DNA of 45,202 bases, taken from NCBI GenBank assembly GCA_903839875.1, contig CAIMDZ010000209.1, forward strand, positions 1-45,202. Direction: 5' to 3'. This DNA comes from an uncultured Bacteroidota bacterium (GTDB lineage Bacteria; Bacteroidota; Bacteroidia; Chitinophagales; Chitinophagaceae). Of this stretch, positions 1 to 8,580 are shown piece by piece (the stretch's first letter is position 1; each line of letters opens with the position of its first letter). Position numbers and translations under genes: made by a program. The notes beneath the pieces are model-generated. The model searched no databases and was not told the origin of the DNA. It saw only the letters and a program-made list of their open reading frames with translations.

Positions 1-253
1 ATACTCCGTATAGACTATCATATTCATCCCATAATTTATCAAACTCCCTTTGTAGTTCACATACATATTCATCCCTACCAACCTTTGGTGCCTTTTTATC
101 TTTCTTTAAATCGTTTTCTTCGTCTGGTTCGTCCTCGTTTTCTTTCCCATTTGTAATTTCTTTTTGCTTCGCTATCTCTTTACTCTTAATGGTTTCATTT
201 AGTTTGAGTTTAACAAAAGTGGTAAACGATGTTTCAAGATATTTTTTACTCAT
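1..253 (-). CDS. Partial hypothetical protein (N-terminal 84 residues)
   Basis: An open frame starts at the ATG at 253-251 and runs leftward off the window without a stop. The visible 84 residues are highly charged. They begin MSKKYLETSFTTFVKLKL and continue through a run rich in Lys, Glu and Asp (about residues 22-55) to an acidic, aromatic stretch with REFDKLWDEYDSLYG. I recognise no family. It lies 91 bp beyond a strong terminator (344-370) that closes the neighbouring minus-strand gene, so it is probably transcribed separately. It belongs to the segment that appears to have been inserted into comM, so it is likely cargo of that element. The reading frame is clear, but function and full length are unknown. 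Confidence 0.6.
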   Translation of the reverse strand, partial: MSKKYLETSFTTFVKLKLNETIKSKEIAKQKEITNGKENEDEPDEENDLKKDKKAPKVGRDEYVCELQREFDKLWDEYDSLYGV

Positions 254-343
254 TTTTTTAAGTTTATTTTTATAACCAGTTTGGATAAACTGGTCAAGTA
301 TATATTACATTTCTAAACTCCCTTTTTGACTTTTTAAAAAAAA

Positions 344-370
344 TGCCCCTGATTTTTAAAATCAGGGGCA
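344..370 (-). terminator. Rho-independent terminator of the 392-991 gene
   Basis: A perfect 13-bp inverted repeat, TGCCCCTGATTTT then AAAATCAGGGGCA, is separated by one base. On the minus strand it is followed at once by eight T residues (complement of 336-343). It lies 21 bp past the stop codon of the minus-strand gene at 392-991, which is the expected place for an intrinsic terminator. Confidence 0.85.
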
Positions 371-391
371 TCATAGTTTTGTAAAATTTGT

Positions 392-991
392 TTATCCGGC
401 TTTGACCTCACCTGAATTTCCTTTCATGAATATTTCAAATTCGTCAGCATTATTTGTTTGCTGTGGTTCATTATTATTAACAAACTTATTCGCAAATGGA
501 TTTATATTAGCCATAGTAAGTATCTCCATAAAATCATCAGTCGTAATTGTTTGAAGGTTTGTAACTCTTTCATTGATTTGCCTTTCCATTTCAGCAAGAG
601 CATCTCCTTCAATCTGGTGGTATTTTGTTCTAAAATCTTTTTTTAAGTATCGTAAATCAAGACCATTGCCATTTTTTTTAAGAACAATTCGTCCAACTAT
701 TGCCGATGAAATAATAGCATTCTCATCTACTTCAACTGAATTTTCTAAACCGTCAACCGTTACAATATCCTGGGACAGTACATTGCCAAAGTTATTGATG
801 ACACCTAATTTCATTTCTGCTCTTTTTTCACGAAAAACACGGCGGAAGGTCTTTGGTAAATGACGGAAATCAACTTTCTTTCTTTCACCACCTGCGAGAA
901 TGTTGTTCTTTGTGGCATGAGGGGTGCTGGTGTCGTTTCCAGCATCTTCTACTTTGGTTACCGTCAAACGGCTTTGATTTGTTGTTAGCAT
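392..991 (-). CDS. Hypothetical protein, 199 aa, in the presumed inserted element
   Basis: A complete reading frame from the ATG at 991 to the stop at 392, with a strong terminator just downstream. I do not recognise the family. There is no signal peptide or membrane segment. The N-terminal 35 residues are polar and low in hydrophobics. A basic region (about residues 35-62, with RHLPKTFRRVFREKRAEMKLG) is followed by a mixed segment, then a helical stretch with EMERQINERVTNLQ, and an Asn/Gln-rich tail. The basic part could bind nucleic acid, but this is a guess. It is transcribed away from the comM junction, and the two 22-bp direct repeats lie in its upstream region, where they could also affect its transcription. 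Confidence 0.65.
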   Translation of the reverse strand: MLTTNQSRLTVTKVEDAGNDTSTPHATKNNILAGGERKKVDFRHLPKTFRRVFREKRAEMKLGVINNFGNVLSQDIVTVDGLENSVEVDENAIISSAIVGRIVLKKNGNGLDLRYLKKDFRTKYHQIEGDALAEMERQINERVTNLQTITTDDFMEILTMANINPFANKFVNNNEPQQTNNADEFEIFMKGNSGEVKAG

Positions 992-1056
992 AATTAGTGT
1001 CGGTTTTAAGACGGTACAAAATTAAACCAAAAACCACTAACATATATGTTAAAATG

Positions 1057-1078
1057 TAATGAAACAACTTTACAGTAA
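1057..1078. repeat. 22-bp direct repeat, inner copy
   Basis: The core TGAAACAACTTTACAG (1060-1075) matches 1112-1127 exactly. With three flanking bases on each side the two copies agree at 20 of 22 positions. Both have the same orientation and start 52 bp apart. Their size, orientation and position next to the comM junction resemble transposase-binding sites at an element end. Confidence 0.7.
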
Positions 1079-1104
1079 CCTATGATTTTATAATTAATTG
1101 ATAA

Positions 1105-1974
1105 TCAGTACTGAAACAACTTTACAGCAAAATCACTCACGGTATGATGGGGTGAGCGGAATGGCCGCTTTGATACCAGCGAAGTATTGGAAGGCAGCTT
1201 ACCGGCCACCGAGTGTATCTTGGTTGTTTCAAGGGCTTCATATATAGACAGAGGAGGAAGAATAGTGGGCAGACGTTTTGCCAGCATGGTCTTACCTGCG
1301 CCCGGCGGACCTATGAGTATGGCATTGTGTCCGCCTGCTGCTGCTATTTCCAGTGCCCGCTTTACATTTTCCTGTCCTTTTACGTCATTAAAATCTATCT
1401 CAAAAACACTTTGGGCGTCATAAAATTCTTCCCTGGTATTTACTTTCAATGGTTTCAAATCGCTGTTGCCATTGAAGAAGTCTATTACCTCTTTTATATG
1501 CTCAACCCCATAAACATCCAGGTTATTAACGAGGGCCGCCTCCCGCGCGTTTTCTTTGGGTACTATGAGTCCTTTGAATTTTTCGGCACGTGTTTGGATA
1601 GCTATTGGCAGCGCACCTTTTATCGGCCTCACCGAGCCATCCAGCGAAAGTTCACCCATTATCACATACTCATGCAGGTTTTCCAGGCGCAACTGCTCGG
1701 TAGCGCCCAGGAAACCTATGGCAATAGGCAGGTCATATGCAGCCCCGGCTTTTTTTATATCTGCCGGCGCCATGTTTACCACCATCTTTGCTCTTGGCCT
1801 GTGGTAGCCCGAATTCATTATTGCAGATAGTACCCTTTCGGTACTTTCTTTCACGGCATTATCCGGCAGGCCCACAATGAAATAACCCAGTGGTCCGCCA
1901 GGCGTGTCCACCTCAATAGTGATAGTTATAGCATCCACACCATATACTGCGCTTCCAAATACTTTTACCAGCAT
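1105..1974 (-). pseudogene. comM: ComM/YifB Mg-chelatase-like AAA+ ATPase, truncated by an insertion
   Basis: The family is a hexameric AAA+ helicase that promotes branch migration during natural transformation. Full-length members have about 510 residues and this frame has 289. Residues 1-170 form the N-terminal Lon-protease-like ChlI domain (GSAVYGVDA, FIVGLPDNAVKES, PIAIGFLGA, LPIAIQTR). The ATPase domain follows with Walker A GPPGAGKT at 222-229 and the conserved RPFRSPHHT at 270-278. After Asp281 the family consensus is lost and eight foreign residues lead to a stop. Walker B, sensor and C-terminal parts are gone, so the product cannot be an active ATPase. The cut lies next to bases with direct repeats, pointing to insertion rather than point mutation. 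The 3' half should lie beyond the left edge. Confidence 0.85.
1109..1130. repeat. 22-bp direct repeat, outer copy at the comM junction
   Basis: Second copy of the core TGAAACAACTTTACAG (1112-1127). It ends one or two bases short of the point where comM similarity starts (1132). The last codons of the truncated comM frame are read through this repeat on the minus strand. Confidence 0.7.
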
Positions 1975-2113
1975 ACCTTTCTATATAAGACAACAAAAAT
2001 CTGCTATTAATTACCTAAAAGTAATAAATAGCGCTGATTCGGTAATGTGAAAATGGGAGGGCTTGATCCCTGTATTCATCAAACAATTTCTTATCAACGT
2101 AAACTTGGTAAGC

Positions 2114-3571
2114 TTACAACTCAATACACACATTCTTCGGCTCGGTAAAAAACCTAAGCGCATCCCAGCCGCCCTCCCGGCCCACACCACTGTTCTTAAA
2201 TCCGCCGAATGGTGTACGCAGGTCGCGCAGCAGCCAGCAATTCACCCATATTATGCCACTGTGTACTTTTGCTGCCACACGGTTAGCGCGGCTCACATCT
2301 TGTGTCCAGATGGTGGCTGATAAGCCATAGTCGCTGGTGTTGGCGAGTTGCAGGGCTTCGTCTTCTGTTTTAAAAGATTGAATGGTTACCACCGGTCCGA
2401 ATATCTCTTCCATGTTTGTACGGCAGTGCGGCCCAAGGCCTTCTATAACGGTAGGTTCAATGAACAGCCCGTTTTCACAACGCCCGGTAAGTTTTACCAC
2501 TTTGCCACCGGTAAGAATTTTCCCGCCTTCCTGTTTTGCAAGGTCTATGCAGCCAAGCACTTTTTCAAAATGCATTTTGCTTACCACCGCACCCTGCCTG
2601 CTGTTATCATCCAGCGGGTCGCCAACGGCAAGTTTTTTTACACGGGCTATAAATTCGTGTTTGAATTTCTCATAAATACTTTCTTCTACCAGCACCCTGC
2701 TGCCGCACAGGCATATCTGCCCCTGGTTGCTGAATGATGACTGCAATGTAGTGCGCATCATTTTGTCCCAGTCGCAATCTGCAAATATTATATTTGGATT
2801 CTTACCCCCAAGCTCCAGCGAAATTTTCTTGAACATAGGCGCCGCTGTAGCCGCAATGTCTTTGCCTGCACGCGTACTGCCTGTAAATGAGATCGCTTTG
2901 ATATCGGGATGTGCTACTATGGCTGAGCCGCAGCCCGGCCCGGTTCCATGCAAAATATTAAGAACCCCTGATGGCAGGCCTGCCTTGCTGCATAGGATGC
3001 TCAACAGGTAGGCCGTCATAGGTGTTACTTCACTTGGTTTGGCTATCACGCAATTGCCTGCTGCAAGTGCAGGTGCTATCTTCCAGGTAAACAGGTACAA
3101 AGGCAGGTTCCATGGAGATATGCAGCCCACTATACCTATCGGATTACGCAGCGTATAGTTGATAGCCTTGTCCTCCATATTATGGCTCTCTGTGCTGAAG
3201 TGCATAATACCCGTCGCAAAGAACCGGAAATTGCTTGAAGCCCTGGGTATATCCACACGCTTGCTCAACCATAGCGGCTTGCCGTTGTCATTGGTTTCGG
3301 CAAGCGCAAGGGCATCGAGGTTATCATCAATAAGCCGGGCTATTTTGTTCAGTATCTTAAAACGCTCTTCAGCCGTTGTTGTACTCCACAAGGGGAAGGC
3401 AGCTTTTGCCGCACCCACCGCTTCTTCCACATCCTTAATATCACTGTCAGGGGTCTGGCTATATACCTCACCGGTGGCAGGATTGACATTATCCATGTAT
3501 TTACCACTGAGCGGCGGCTGGAGTACACCGGCTATATAGTTGGCTATTTGTTTCGGAGCAGAAAGATTCAT
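2114..3571 (-). CDS. NAD(P)-dependent aldehyde dehydrogenase (2-hydroxymuconic semialdehyde dehydrogenase-like)
   Basis: Oxidises an aldehyde to the acid with NAD(P)+ in the cytoplasm. At 485 residues it has the full ALDH length. Visible motifs are SPWNLPLYLFTWKIAPALAA (oxyanion Asn155), FTGSTRAGK (nucleotide binding, about 229-237), general-base Glu253 in LELGGKNP, and catalytic Cys287 in NQGQICLCGSR. EEIFGPVV and FGGFKNSGVGREGG are also typical. The SPWNLPLYLFTWK and ICLCGSR forms are those of the ALDH8-type group, which includes 2-hydroxymuconic and 2-aminomuconic semialdehyde dehydrogenases of aromatic or kynurenine breakdown. No other gene of such a pathway is nearby, so the substrate is uncertain. 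The gene stands alone, 139 bp from comM and 19 bp from the gene upstream. Confidence 0.9.
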   Translation of the reverse strand: MNLSAPKQIANYIAGVLQPPLSGKYMDNVNPATGEVYSQTPDSDIKDVEEAVGAAKAAFPLWSTTTAEERFKILNKIARLIDDNLDALALAETNDNGKPLWLSKRVDIPRASSNFRFFATGIMHFSTESHNMEDKAINYTLRNPIGIVGCISPWNLPLYLFTWKIAPALAAGNCVIAKPSEVTPMTAYLLSILCSKAGLPSGVLNILHGTGPGCGSAIVAHPDIKAISFTGSTRAGKDIAATAAPMFKKISLELGGKNPNIIFADCDWDKMMRTTLQSSFSNQGQICLCGSRVLVEESIYEKFKHEFIARVKKLAVGDPLDDNSRQGAVVSKMHFEKVLGCIDLAKQEGGKILTGGKVVKLTGRCENGLFIEPTVIEGLGPHCRTNMEEIFGPVVTIQSFKTEDEALQLANTSDYGLSATIWTQDVSRANRVAAKVHSGIIWVNCWLLRDLRTPFGGFKNSGVGREGGWDALRFFTEPKNVCIEL

Positions 3572-3590
3572 GGAGCTAAATTAGGCATTT

Positions 3591-4145
3591 CTATTTACAC
3601 AGACTTTTGTCCACATATACTTTCTTTCCTTTGGCGTTTTTATAATAACACCCCCCGCGCGGCCCTTTGTGATAGACGCTCTTTACAGGTTCAGGTTGCT
3701 TTTCTGCACCTTTGTATTTTGGAGGTGGGTATTGAGCCGCATTATATTGCTTGTCGTCATATGGCAGGTCCGTTATGAGCATCAGTTCTGTTATATCCCT
3801 GCCAGGACTTTTATCGGCCCCCGGATAATTTACCCGCGCCAATGCCGTCACCATGTATTTCTTTTCCACCCATCCATGCACATAGTGGTTTATGTCCTTG
3901 TTATCTTTATACCTGAATGATACCTGGTAGAAGCGTTCATTCACCAGTCGGTTATTTTTATACCCTACATCGGTGTGGTCAATCGTTAACGGGCAAGTTG
4001 GACGTAATACCGCTAAAACATTATAGACTCTTTCCGGCCTGTCGCGCAACACAAGGTTGCCGGTATTTACATATACCATTTCCTGGCCGCGAAGGAATCC
4101 CGGGAACAGGGAAAGGCAAATAAATATAAAATAGTGCGGCTTCAT
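3591..4145 (-). CDS. Secreted protein, SH3-like, with a C-terminal Gly-Cys-Tyr-Tyr motif
   Basis: I chose the ATG at 4145 because it places a typical signal peptide (MKPHYFIFICLSLFPGFLRG) at the N-terminus; an upstream ATG at 4163 would add six residues. The next stretch (VNTGNLVLRDRPERVYNVLAVL) resembles a bacterial SH3 domain, a fold often found in exported peptidoglycan-binding proteins. A Pro/Lys-rich linker leads to a short C-terminal module with GPRGGCYYKNAKGKK and YVDKSLC. I have seen this small Cys-containing tail on other Bacteroidota secreted proteins, but its function is not known to me. The protein is probably periplasmic or on the outer membrane. Its stop lies 19 bp before the start of the aldehyde dehydrogenase on the same strand, so the two may be co-transcribed. 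Confidence 0.75.
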   Translation of the reverse strand: MKPHYFIFICLSLFPGFLRGQEMVYVNTGNLVLRDRPERVYNVLAVLRPTCPLTIDHTDVGYKNNRLVNERFYQVSFRYKDNKDINHYVHGWVEKKYMVTALARVNYPGADKSPGRDITELMLITDLPYDDKQYNAAQYPPPKYKGAEKQPEPVKSVYHKGPRGGCYYKNAKGKKVYVDKSLCK

Positions 4146-4223
4146 AAAATTTACACATTGCATAATTGTAAAACAGGCACACAGGAATAAACCTATGTGC
4201 CTGTATCACTTTACTTAATCTCT

Positions 4224-7200
4224 TTATTCCACAATCACTTTGGCAGTATACCGGTTATGTCCGGTAGTTGCATTCAGAAAATAAATTCCTGCTGCATGCA
4301 CAAGATTAATTTCAGTATCAATATTTGCAGAAGTTGTAAATTCCTTTACTTTTTCTCCTAAAATATTGGTGATCACCACGTGCACCTGTTCGTCATTAGC
4401 TGACAACAAGTTCATTGTAAATATTCCTTTATTAGGATTAGGAAGCAGTTTCAAATCAGAGTTTACTGATGAAACCTGCTGTACACCCACATTATCAAAT
4501 GTAAGTGAAAGAATATTGCTTACGGCAGAAGTATTGCATGCGTCGCCGCTGCCAACTACACAGTTAATCAATGCTGTACCGGTTACTGTTCCTGTCACGA
4601 CATAGGTACTGTTAATTGCACCTGGTATTGCAGTACCGTTTTTATACCACTGATAGGTTGGAAACAGCGCAGCGCCTGTTACAACCGCTGTCAGGGTGTC
4701 TGCCATGCCTACAGAAATATTAGTTGCAGTAGCATGTATCGTTACCGAAATTACTGAAGGAGTAATTGCAGTCATGTGAATATGATTACTGAATACCGAA
4801 TCCAATGTGCGGCAGGATGCGCTGCTGGCCATCATACAATAAACATTGTCTCCATTCGAAGGCAGGTAAATATAATTAACCCCCGTAGCCACATTTATGC
4901 CGTTCTGAGTCCATCTGAAGAACGGTGGTACGCCACCATACAAAGGATGCGCGGTGAAGGTAACAGGAGTGCCAACACAAACGCTGTTGCCTGGGCTTAC
5001 CGTAATGGTAACAGCAGGTACTTCAGTAATATCCACCTTCATGGTCACGGTATTACTCATAACTGTTGCCGGAGAGGGGCATACATAACTGCTGGTTAAT
5101 GCACAGGTAATATGATCTCCGTTCGACGGTATATAAGAATAAGGATTACCACCACCTGCCGGGGTGCCGTTAATATACCATTGATACGAAGGGGTAGTGC
5201 CGCCATTCACAGGCGTTGCACTATACGTAGTCATTGTTCCTAAGCATACTGTATCCCCATAAGCGCCGGTGCTGATGTTTACAGCAGGGGTTAAAGTCGG
5301 GTTAACAACCACCCTTACGGTATCGTGTACAATGGACGGAACAGCACATGCTGCATTGCTGGTCATTTTACAAATAAATACATCGCCGTTTAACGGAGTA
5401 TGAATTACGGATGCGCCGCCGCCAATTACAGTGCCGTTCACGCGCCACTCATATACAGGTGTACTACCTCCATTAACAGGTAGTGCAGTATAAGTAACTG
5501 AAGTACCGGGACAAGTGTTAAAACCCGGAGTAGCCGTAAATGTAACTGAAGGAATAACTATAGGGTTCACAGTAACATTGGCAATTGCCGGTAATGTGCC
5601 GCAACCATTTGTTACACTGTAAGAGATGGTTGCAACGCCTGCTGCGATACCCGCAACAACGCCTCCGGCAATAGTGCCAATAGCCGGAGTTCCGCTTGAC
5701 CATGTGCCACCGGATACTGCATCAGCTAAAGTAGTTGTAGAACCAACACATACGCTCATGGTACCGGTAATAGTTCCCGGATTAGGTAATGGATTAACGG
5801 TTACAGGGTAAGTAGTAAAATCTGTACCGCATGATACTACAATAGTATAAGTAATAACTACGGTGCCTGCTGTAACACCGGTAACAACACCGCCTGCCGA
5901 AACTGTCGCATTTGCATTGCTGGCAGTCCATGAGCCACCAAGCACACCATCTGTCAATGGGATTGTTGCACCTACGCAAACAGCTGACGGGCCGGAAATG
6001 GTTCCTGCACTCGGAACCGAAATAATAGTAATGGGGTAAGTGGCAACAGCTGTGCCGCATACATTGGTAACACTGTAACTGATAACACATGCGCCTACCG
6101 TAACGCCTGTTACCACACCACCACCCGAAACAGTAGCGTTTGCATTACTTGTACTCCAGACACCACCCCCCACAGTTTCGCTCAGGCCTATTGTACCAGC
6201 AATACAAACACTGACAGCTCCTGAAATAGCTCCGGCCACTGGCAACGGATTAATTGTTTCAGTCTGAACAACTGTAGTAGTACCACAACCATTGGTAACT
6301 GCATAACTGATGTCATCAGTGCCAGCAACAACACCTGAAACTGTTCCGCTGACTACTGTGGCATTTCCGTTACTCGCGCTCCATGCACCGCCCGGTGTTC
6401 CATCAGCCAAAACAACTGATGAACCAACACATACACTTGCCAACCCCGTAATTGGTGGTACAGTTGGTACTGTATTAATGGTTACGGTCTGGATAGCATT
6501 TGCAGTGCCGCAAGTGGGGGTTGTAACTGTGTAGCTAATATCGTCTGTGCCAACAGAAACTCCGGTTACAAAACCGCCAACTACTGTTGCATTTCCGTTA
6601 CTTGCGCTCCAGGTGCCACCAGGAGCGGCATCAGTTAATGTAATGAAGGCTGCGACACAAACTGTAAATGGCGCACCGGTAATAGTGCCTGCATCTGGTA
6701 ATGGATTTACTGTTACCGGCTGAATAACTTTCGTTGTGCCACATGCGTTGGTAACAGCATATTTTATGGTATCAATACCTGCTGTAACCCCGGTAACTGT
6801 TCCTCCAACAACTGATGCATTGCCTAAGACCGTGGTCCAGGCGCCTCCGCCGGTAGCATCAGTTAAAGTAATATTCGACCCAACGCATACCGTATTGGGG
6901 CCTGCCAAAGCTGCCACAACCGGCAGTGGGTTTACAGTTACATTAACCGTGGTTATTGCAGAATCATATCCATCCTTAACTTTTATTACAAAATTATCTG
7001 TGCCGCTGTAACCAACAGTAGGAGTATAATAAAGGCCGTGTGGTGTAACAGTCAGCCCGGTTGTGGCAGCAGTTGTAGCGCCACCCAATGTACCATGTGA
7101 AGCAGTTGTAACCACACTCCAGGTAAGAGTTTGCAGCTTGTCGGAATCCATTACAGCAAGCAATGCATTCAAACTATCCCCAATTGTATTTTCACATACT

Positions 7201-8372
7201 ACGAGCGACAGTGGCGAGCTGCCTGTAAAAAAGTAGGGTTTACTATTTGGTTTTACATACCGGATACGATTATTATTCTGGTCGGAAATGAAAAAATGGT
7301 TGACGTCAATCAATACCATGGATGCTGGCCCCACTCTGACTGCAGCTGCCGTCGCCGGGCCGCCGTCGCCGGCAAAACCGCCAAAACCACCAGCCCCGGC
7401 AACAGTAGAAATATTGCCGGCACCGTTAACCATCCTGACACGGGCGTTACTGTTATCTGCTATAAATAGATCACCTGATGCATCCATTTTTACATCCACA
7501 GGCCTGTTTATCTGTGCAGTAGCGGCAGCCCCTCCGTCACCTGCAAAACCTCCGGTTCCGCTGCCTGCATAAGTAGAAATGAATCCTGTACTAAGGGTAA
7601 CCATTCTAACTTTATTATTACTCCTGTCAGCAATGTAAATATTACCGGCGGCATCTGTGCATACGCCTCTCGGGCTGCTTAATAATGCTAATGTTGCCGC
7701 GGCGCCATCGCCGGTAGCGCCGGCAGTGCCTGTACCTGCTACTGTTGTAATGATACCTGTGGACAAAACTATTTTCCTGACCTTATTATTAGTGGCGTCA
7801 GCTATATACAAATTTCCCGAACCATCAATAGCCAGTCCTCTTGGCTGATTCAATTGAGCGGCCGAAGCTGCAGCTCCATCACCCAAAGCTCCGGCAGTAC
7901 CGGTACCTGCATAAGTAGAAATGATTCCGGTTACTCCATCTACCTTTCTTATTTTGTTATTCGTGCCATCGCTGATATAAACATTTCCTGATGCATCAAC
8001 TGCAACCCCTGCAACACCCGGACCACCAAATCCACCTGCACCAAACTGGACTCCTGCGGCGGTAGCCGCGCTGCCATCACCACCGGTACCGGTTGTTCCG
8101 TCCCCCGCAACTAAAGAAATAACACCGGTAGTGGGATTTATTTTGCGTACACGGTTATTTGAATTGTCGCATATATATATATTACCCGAGCCATCTGTGT
8201 TGAGCATAGCCGGACCAGACAAGGTGGCGGTAGCGCATTGTCCACCATCACCTGTGTAAGAAGCTGTGCCTGTGCCAGCATAAGTGGTAATGATTTCTGT
8301 TTGGGCATGCGATTTGTTCAAAAACCCGAAAACTAACAGGGCACTGCATATAAGTAAACTTACATTTTTCAT
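4224..8372 (-). CDS. Giant T9SS-secreted NHL-propeller and Ig-repeat surface protein
   Basis: Predicted 1382 residues. I placed the start at the ATG at 8372 because it opens directly on a signal peptide (MKNVSLLICSALLVFG, cut near SHAQ); the frame upstream is open but does not look like protein. Residues 25-375 are six NHL repeats of 56-66 residues (pattern AGTGTAG..GDG, DASGNxYIAD, NNxVRKV), enough for a six-bladed propeller. Residues 376-487 form a cadherin-like domain with YYTPTVGYSGTDNFVIKV. Six repeats of about 75 residues follow (SVCVGS, GGxWS, VTGVTAGT, ISYxVTNxCGT), then four Ig-like repeats of about 88 residues (TATPVNGGSTPxYQW). The last 75 residues are a type A T9SS sorting domain with LLPNPNKGIFT. 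The protein should be exported through T9SS and attached to the surface, perhaps as an adhesin. A shorter paralog lies at 20134. Confidence 0.88.
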   Translation of the reverse strand: MKNVSLLICSALLVFGFLNKSHAQTEIITTYAGTGTASYTGDGGQCATATLSGPAMLNTDGSGNIYICDNSNNRVRKINPTTGVISLVAGDGTTGTGGDGSAATAAGVQFGAGGFGGPGVAGVAVDASGNVYISDGTNNKIRKVDGVTGIISTYAGTGTAGALGDGAAASAAQLNQPRGLAIDGSGNLYIADATNNKVRKIVLSTGIITTVAGTGTAGATGDGAAATLALLSSPRGVCTDAAGNIYIADRSNNKVRMVTLSTGFISTYAGSGTGGFAGDGGAAATAQINRPVDVKMDASGDLFIADNSNARVRMVNGAGNISTVAGAGGFGGFAGDGGPATAAAVRVGPASMVLIDVNHFFISDQNNNRIRYVKPNSKPYFFTGSSPLSLVVCENTIGDSLNALLAVMDSDKLQTLTWSVVTTASHGTLGGATTAATTGLTVTPHGLYYTPTVGYSGTDNFVIKVKDGYDSAITTVNVTVNPLPVVAALAGPNTVCVGSNITLTDATGGGAWTTVLGNASVVGGTVTGVTAGIDTIKYAVTNACGTTKVIQPVTVNPLPDAGTITGAPFTVCVAAFITLTDAAPGGTWSASNGNATVVGGFVTGVSVGTDDISYTVTTPTCGTANAIQTVTINTVPTVPPITGLASVCVGSSVVLADGTPGGAWSASNGNATVVSGTVSGVVAGTDDISYAVTNGCGTTTVVQTETINPLPVAGAISGAVSVCIAGTIGLSETVGGGVWSTSNANATVSGGGVVTGVTVGACVISYSVTNVCGTAVATYPITIISVPSAGTISGPSAVCVGATIPLTDGVLGGSWTASNANATVSAGGVVTGVTAGTVVITYTIVVSCGTDFTTYPVTVNPLPNPGTITGTMSVCVGSTTTLADAVSGGTWSSGTPAIGTIAGGVVAGIAAGVATISYSVTNGCGTLPAIANVTVNPIVIPSVTFTATPGFNTCPGTSVTYTALPVNGGSTPVYEWRVNGTVIGGGASVIHTPLNGDVFICKMTSNAACAVPSIVHDTVRVVVNPTLTPAVNISTGAYGDTVCLGTMTTYSATPVNGGTTPSYQWYINGTPAGGGNPYSYIPSNGDHITCALTSSYVCPSPATVMSNTVTMKVDITEVPAVTITVSPGNSVCVGTPVTFTAHPLYGGVPPFFRWTQNGINVATGVNYIYLPSNGDNVYCMMASSASCRTLDSVFSNHIHMTAITPSVISVTIHATATNISVGMADTLTAVVTGAALFPTYQWYKNGTAIPGAINSTYVVTGTVTGTALINCVVGSGDACNTSAVSNILSLTFDNVGVQQVSSVNSDLKLLPNPNKGIFTMNLLSANDEQVHVVITNILGEKVKEFTTSANIDTEINLVHAAGIYFLNATTGHNRYTAKVIVE

Positions 8373-8553
8373 CTGTAAATAGTTTAATTCTAAAATTTTG
8401 ATTTCTTTTAAAATAGCGCAAACAATAATATTAGATATTATTGGGTATGCAATATACATAGAAATATTGCTGTTTATGTACCAACCATTGATATAAATTA
8501 TTACTGAATATCTTGAATCGGGTGTTAGGTTTTCAAACAAACCCCTAACTAGC

Positions 8554-8561
8554 TATCTTTA
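8554..8561 (+). promoter_or_regulatory. Bacteroidota-type -7 box for mutL
   Basis: TATCTTTA matches the Bacteroidota -7 consensus TAnnTTTG at seven of eight positions and lies 19 bp upstream of the mutL GTG. A T-rich patch (GTTTTC) at about 8529-8534 is a candidate for the -33 element. No transcript start is known. Confidence 0.45.
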
Positions 8562-8580
8562 CAAAAAATCAGAATCGCAC

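Larger units (their letters stand above)
1..1131. mobile_element. Putative terminal part of an inserted element in comM
   Basis: The comM/yifB reading frame on the right stops matching its family abruptly at about 1131/1132. Everything to the left is unrelated: two unrecognised genes, a terminator and two 22-bp direct repeats next to the junction. Read inward from comM, the non-comM sequence begins near TGATTTTGCTGTAAAG. A 5' TG end with repeated sites just inside is how DDE-transposase elements of the Tn7 type are organised, and comM is a known target of such elements (the AbaR islands of Acinetobacter). No transposase or integrase is visible here and the other end is outside the window, so the class of element is inference. 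Confidence 0.5.

Noticed and set aside
885-1067. Minus-strand frame with a hydrophobic N-terminus (MFHYILTYMLVVFGLIL)
   Set aside because: It overlaps the 5' end of the better supported 392-991 gene in another frame, and the second half has no protein-like character.
5626-7848. Several plus-strand frames inside the giant Ig/NHL gene, rich in Pro, Val and Thr
   Set aside because: They are antisense reflections of the repetitive coding sequence and mirror its period.
8373-8540. Upstream extension of the giant NHL gene (56 extra residues)
   Set aside because: It would bury the signal peptide inside the protein and use up the divergent promoter region shared with mutL.
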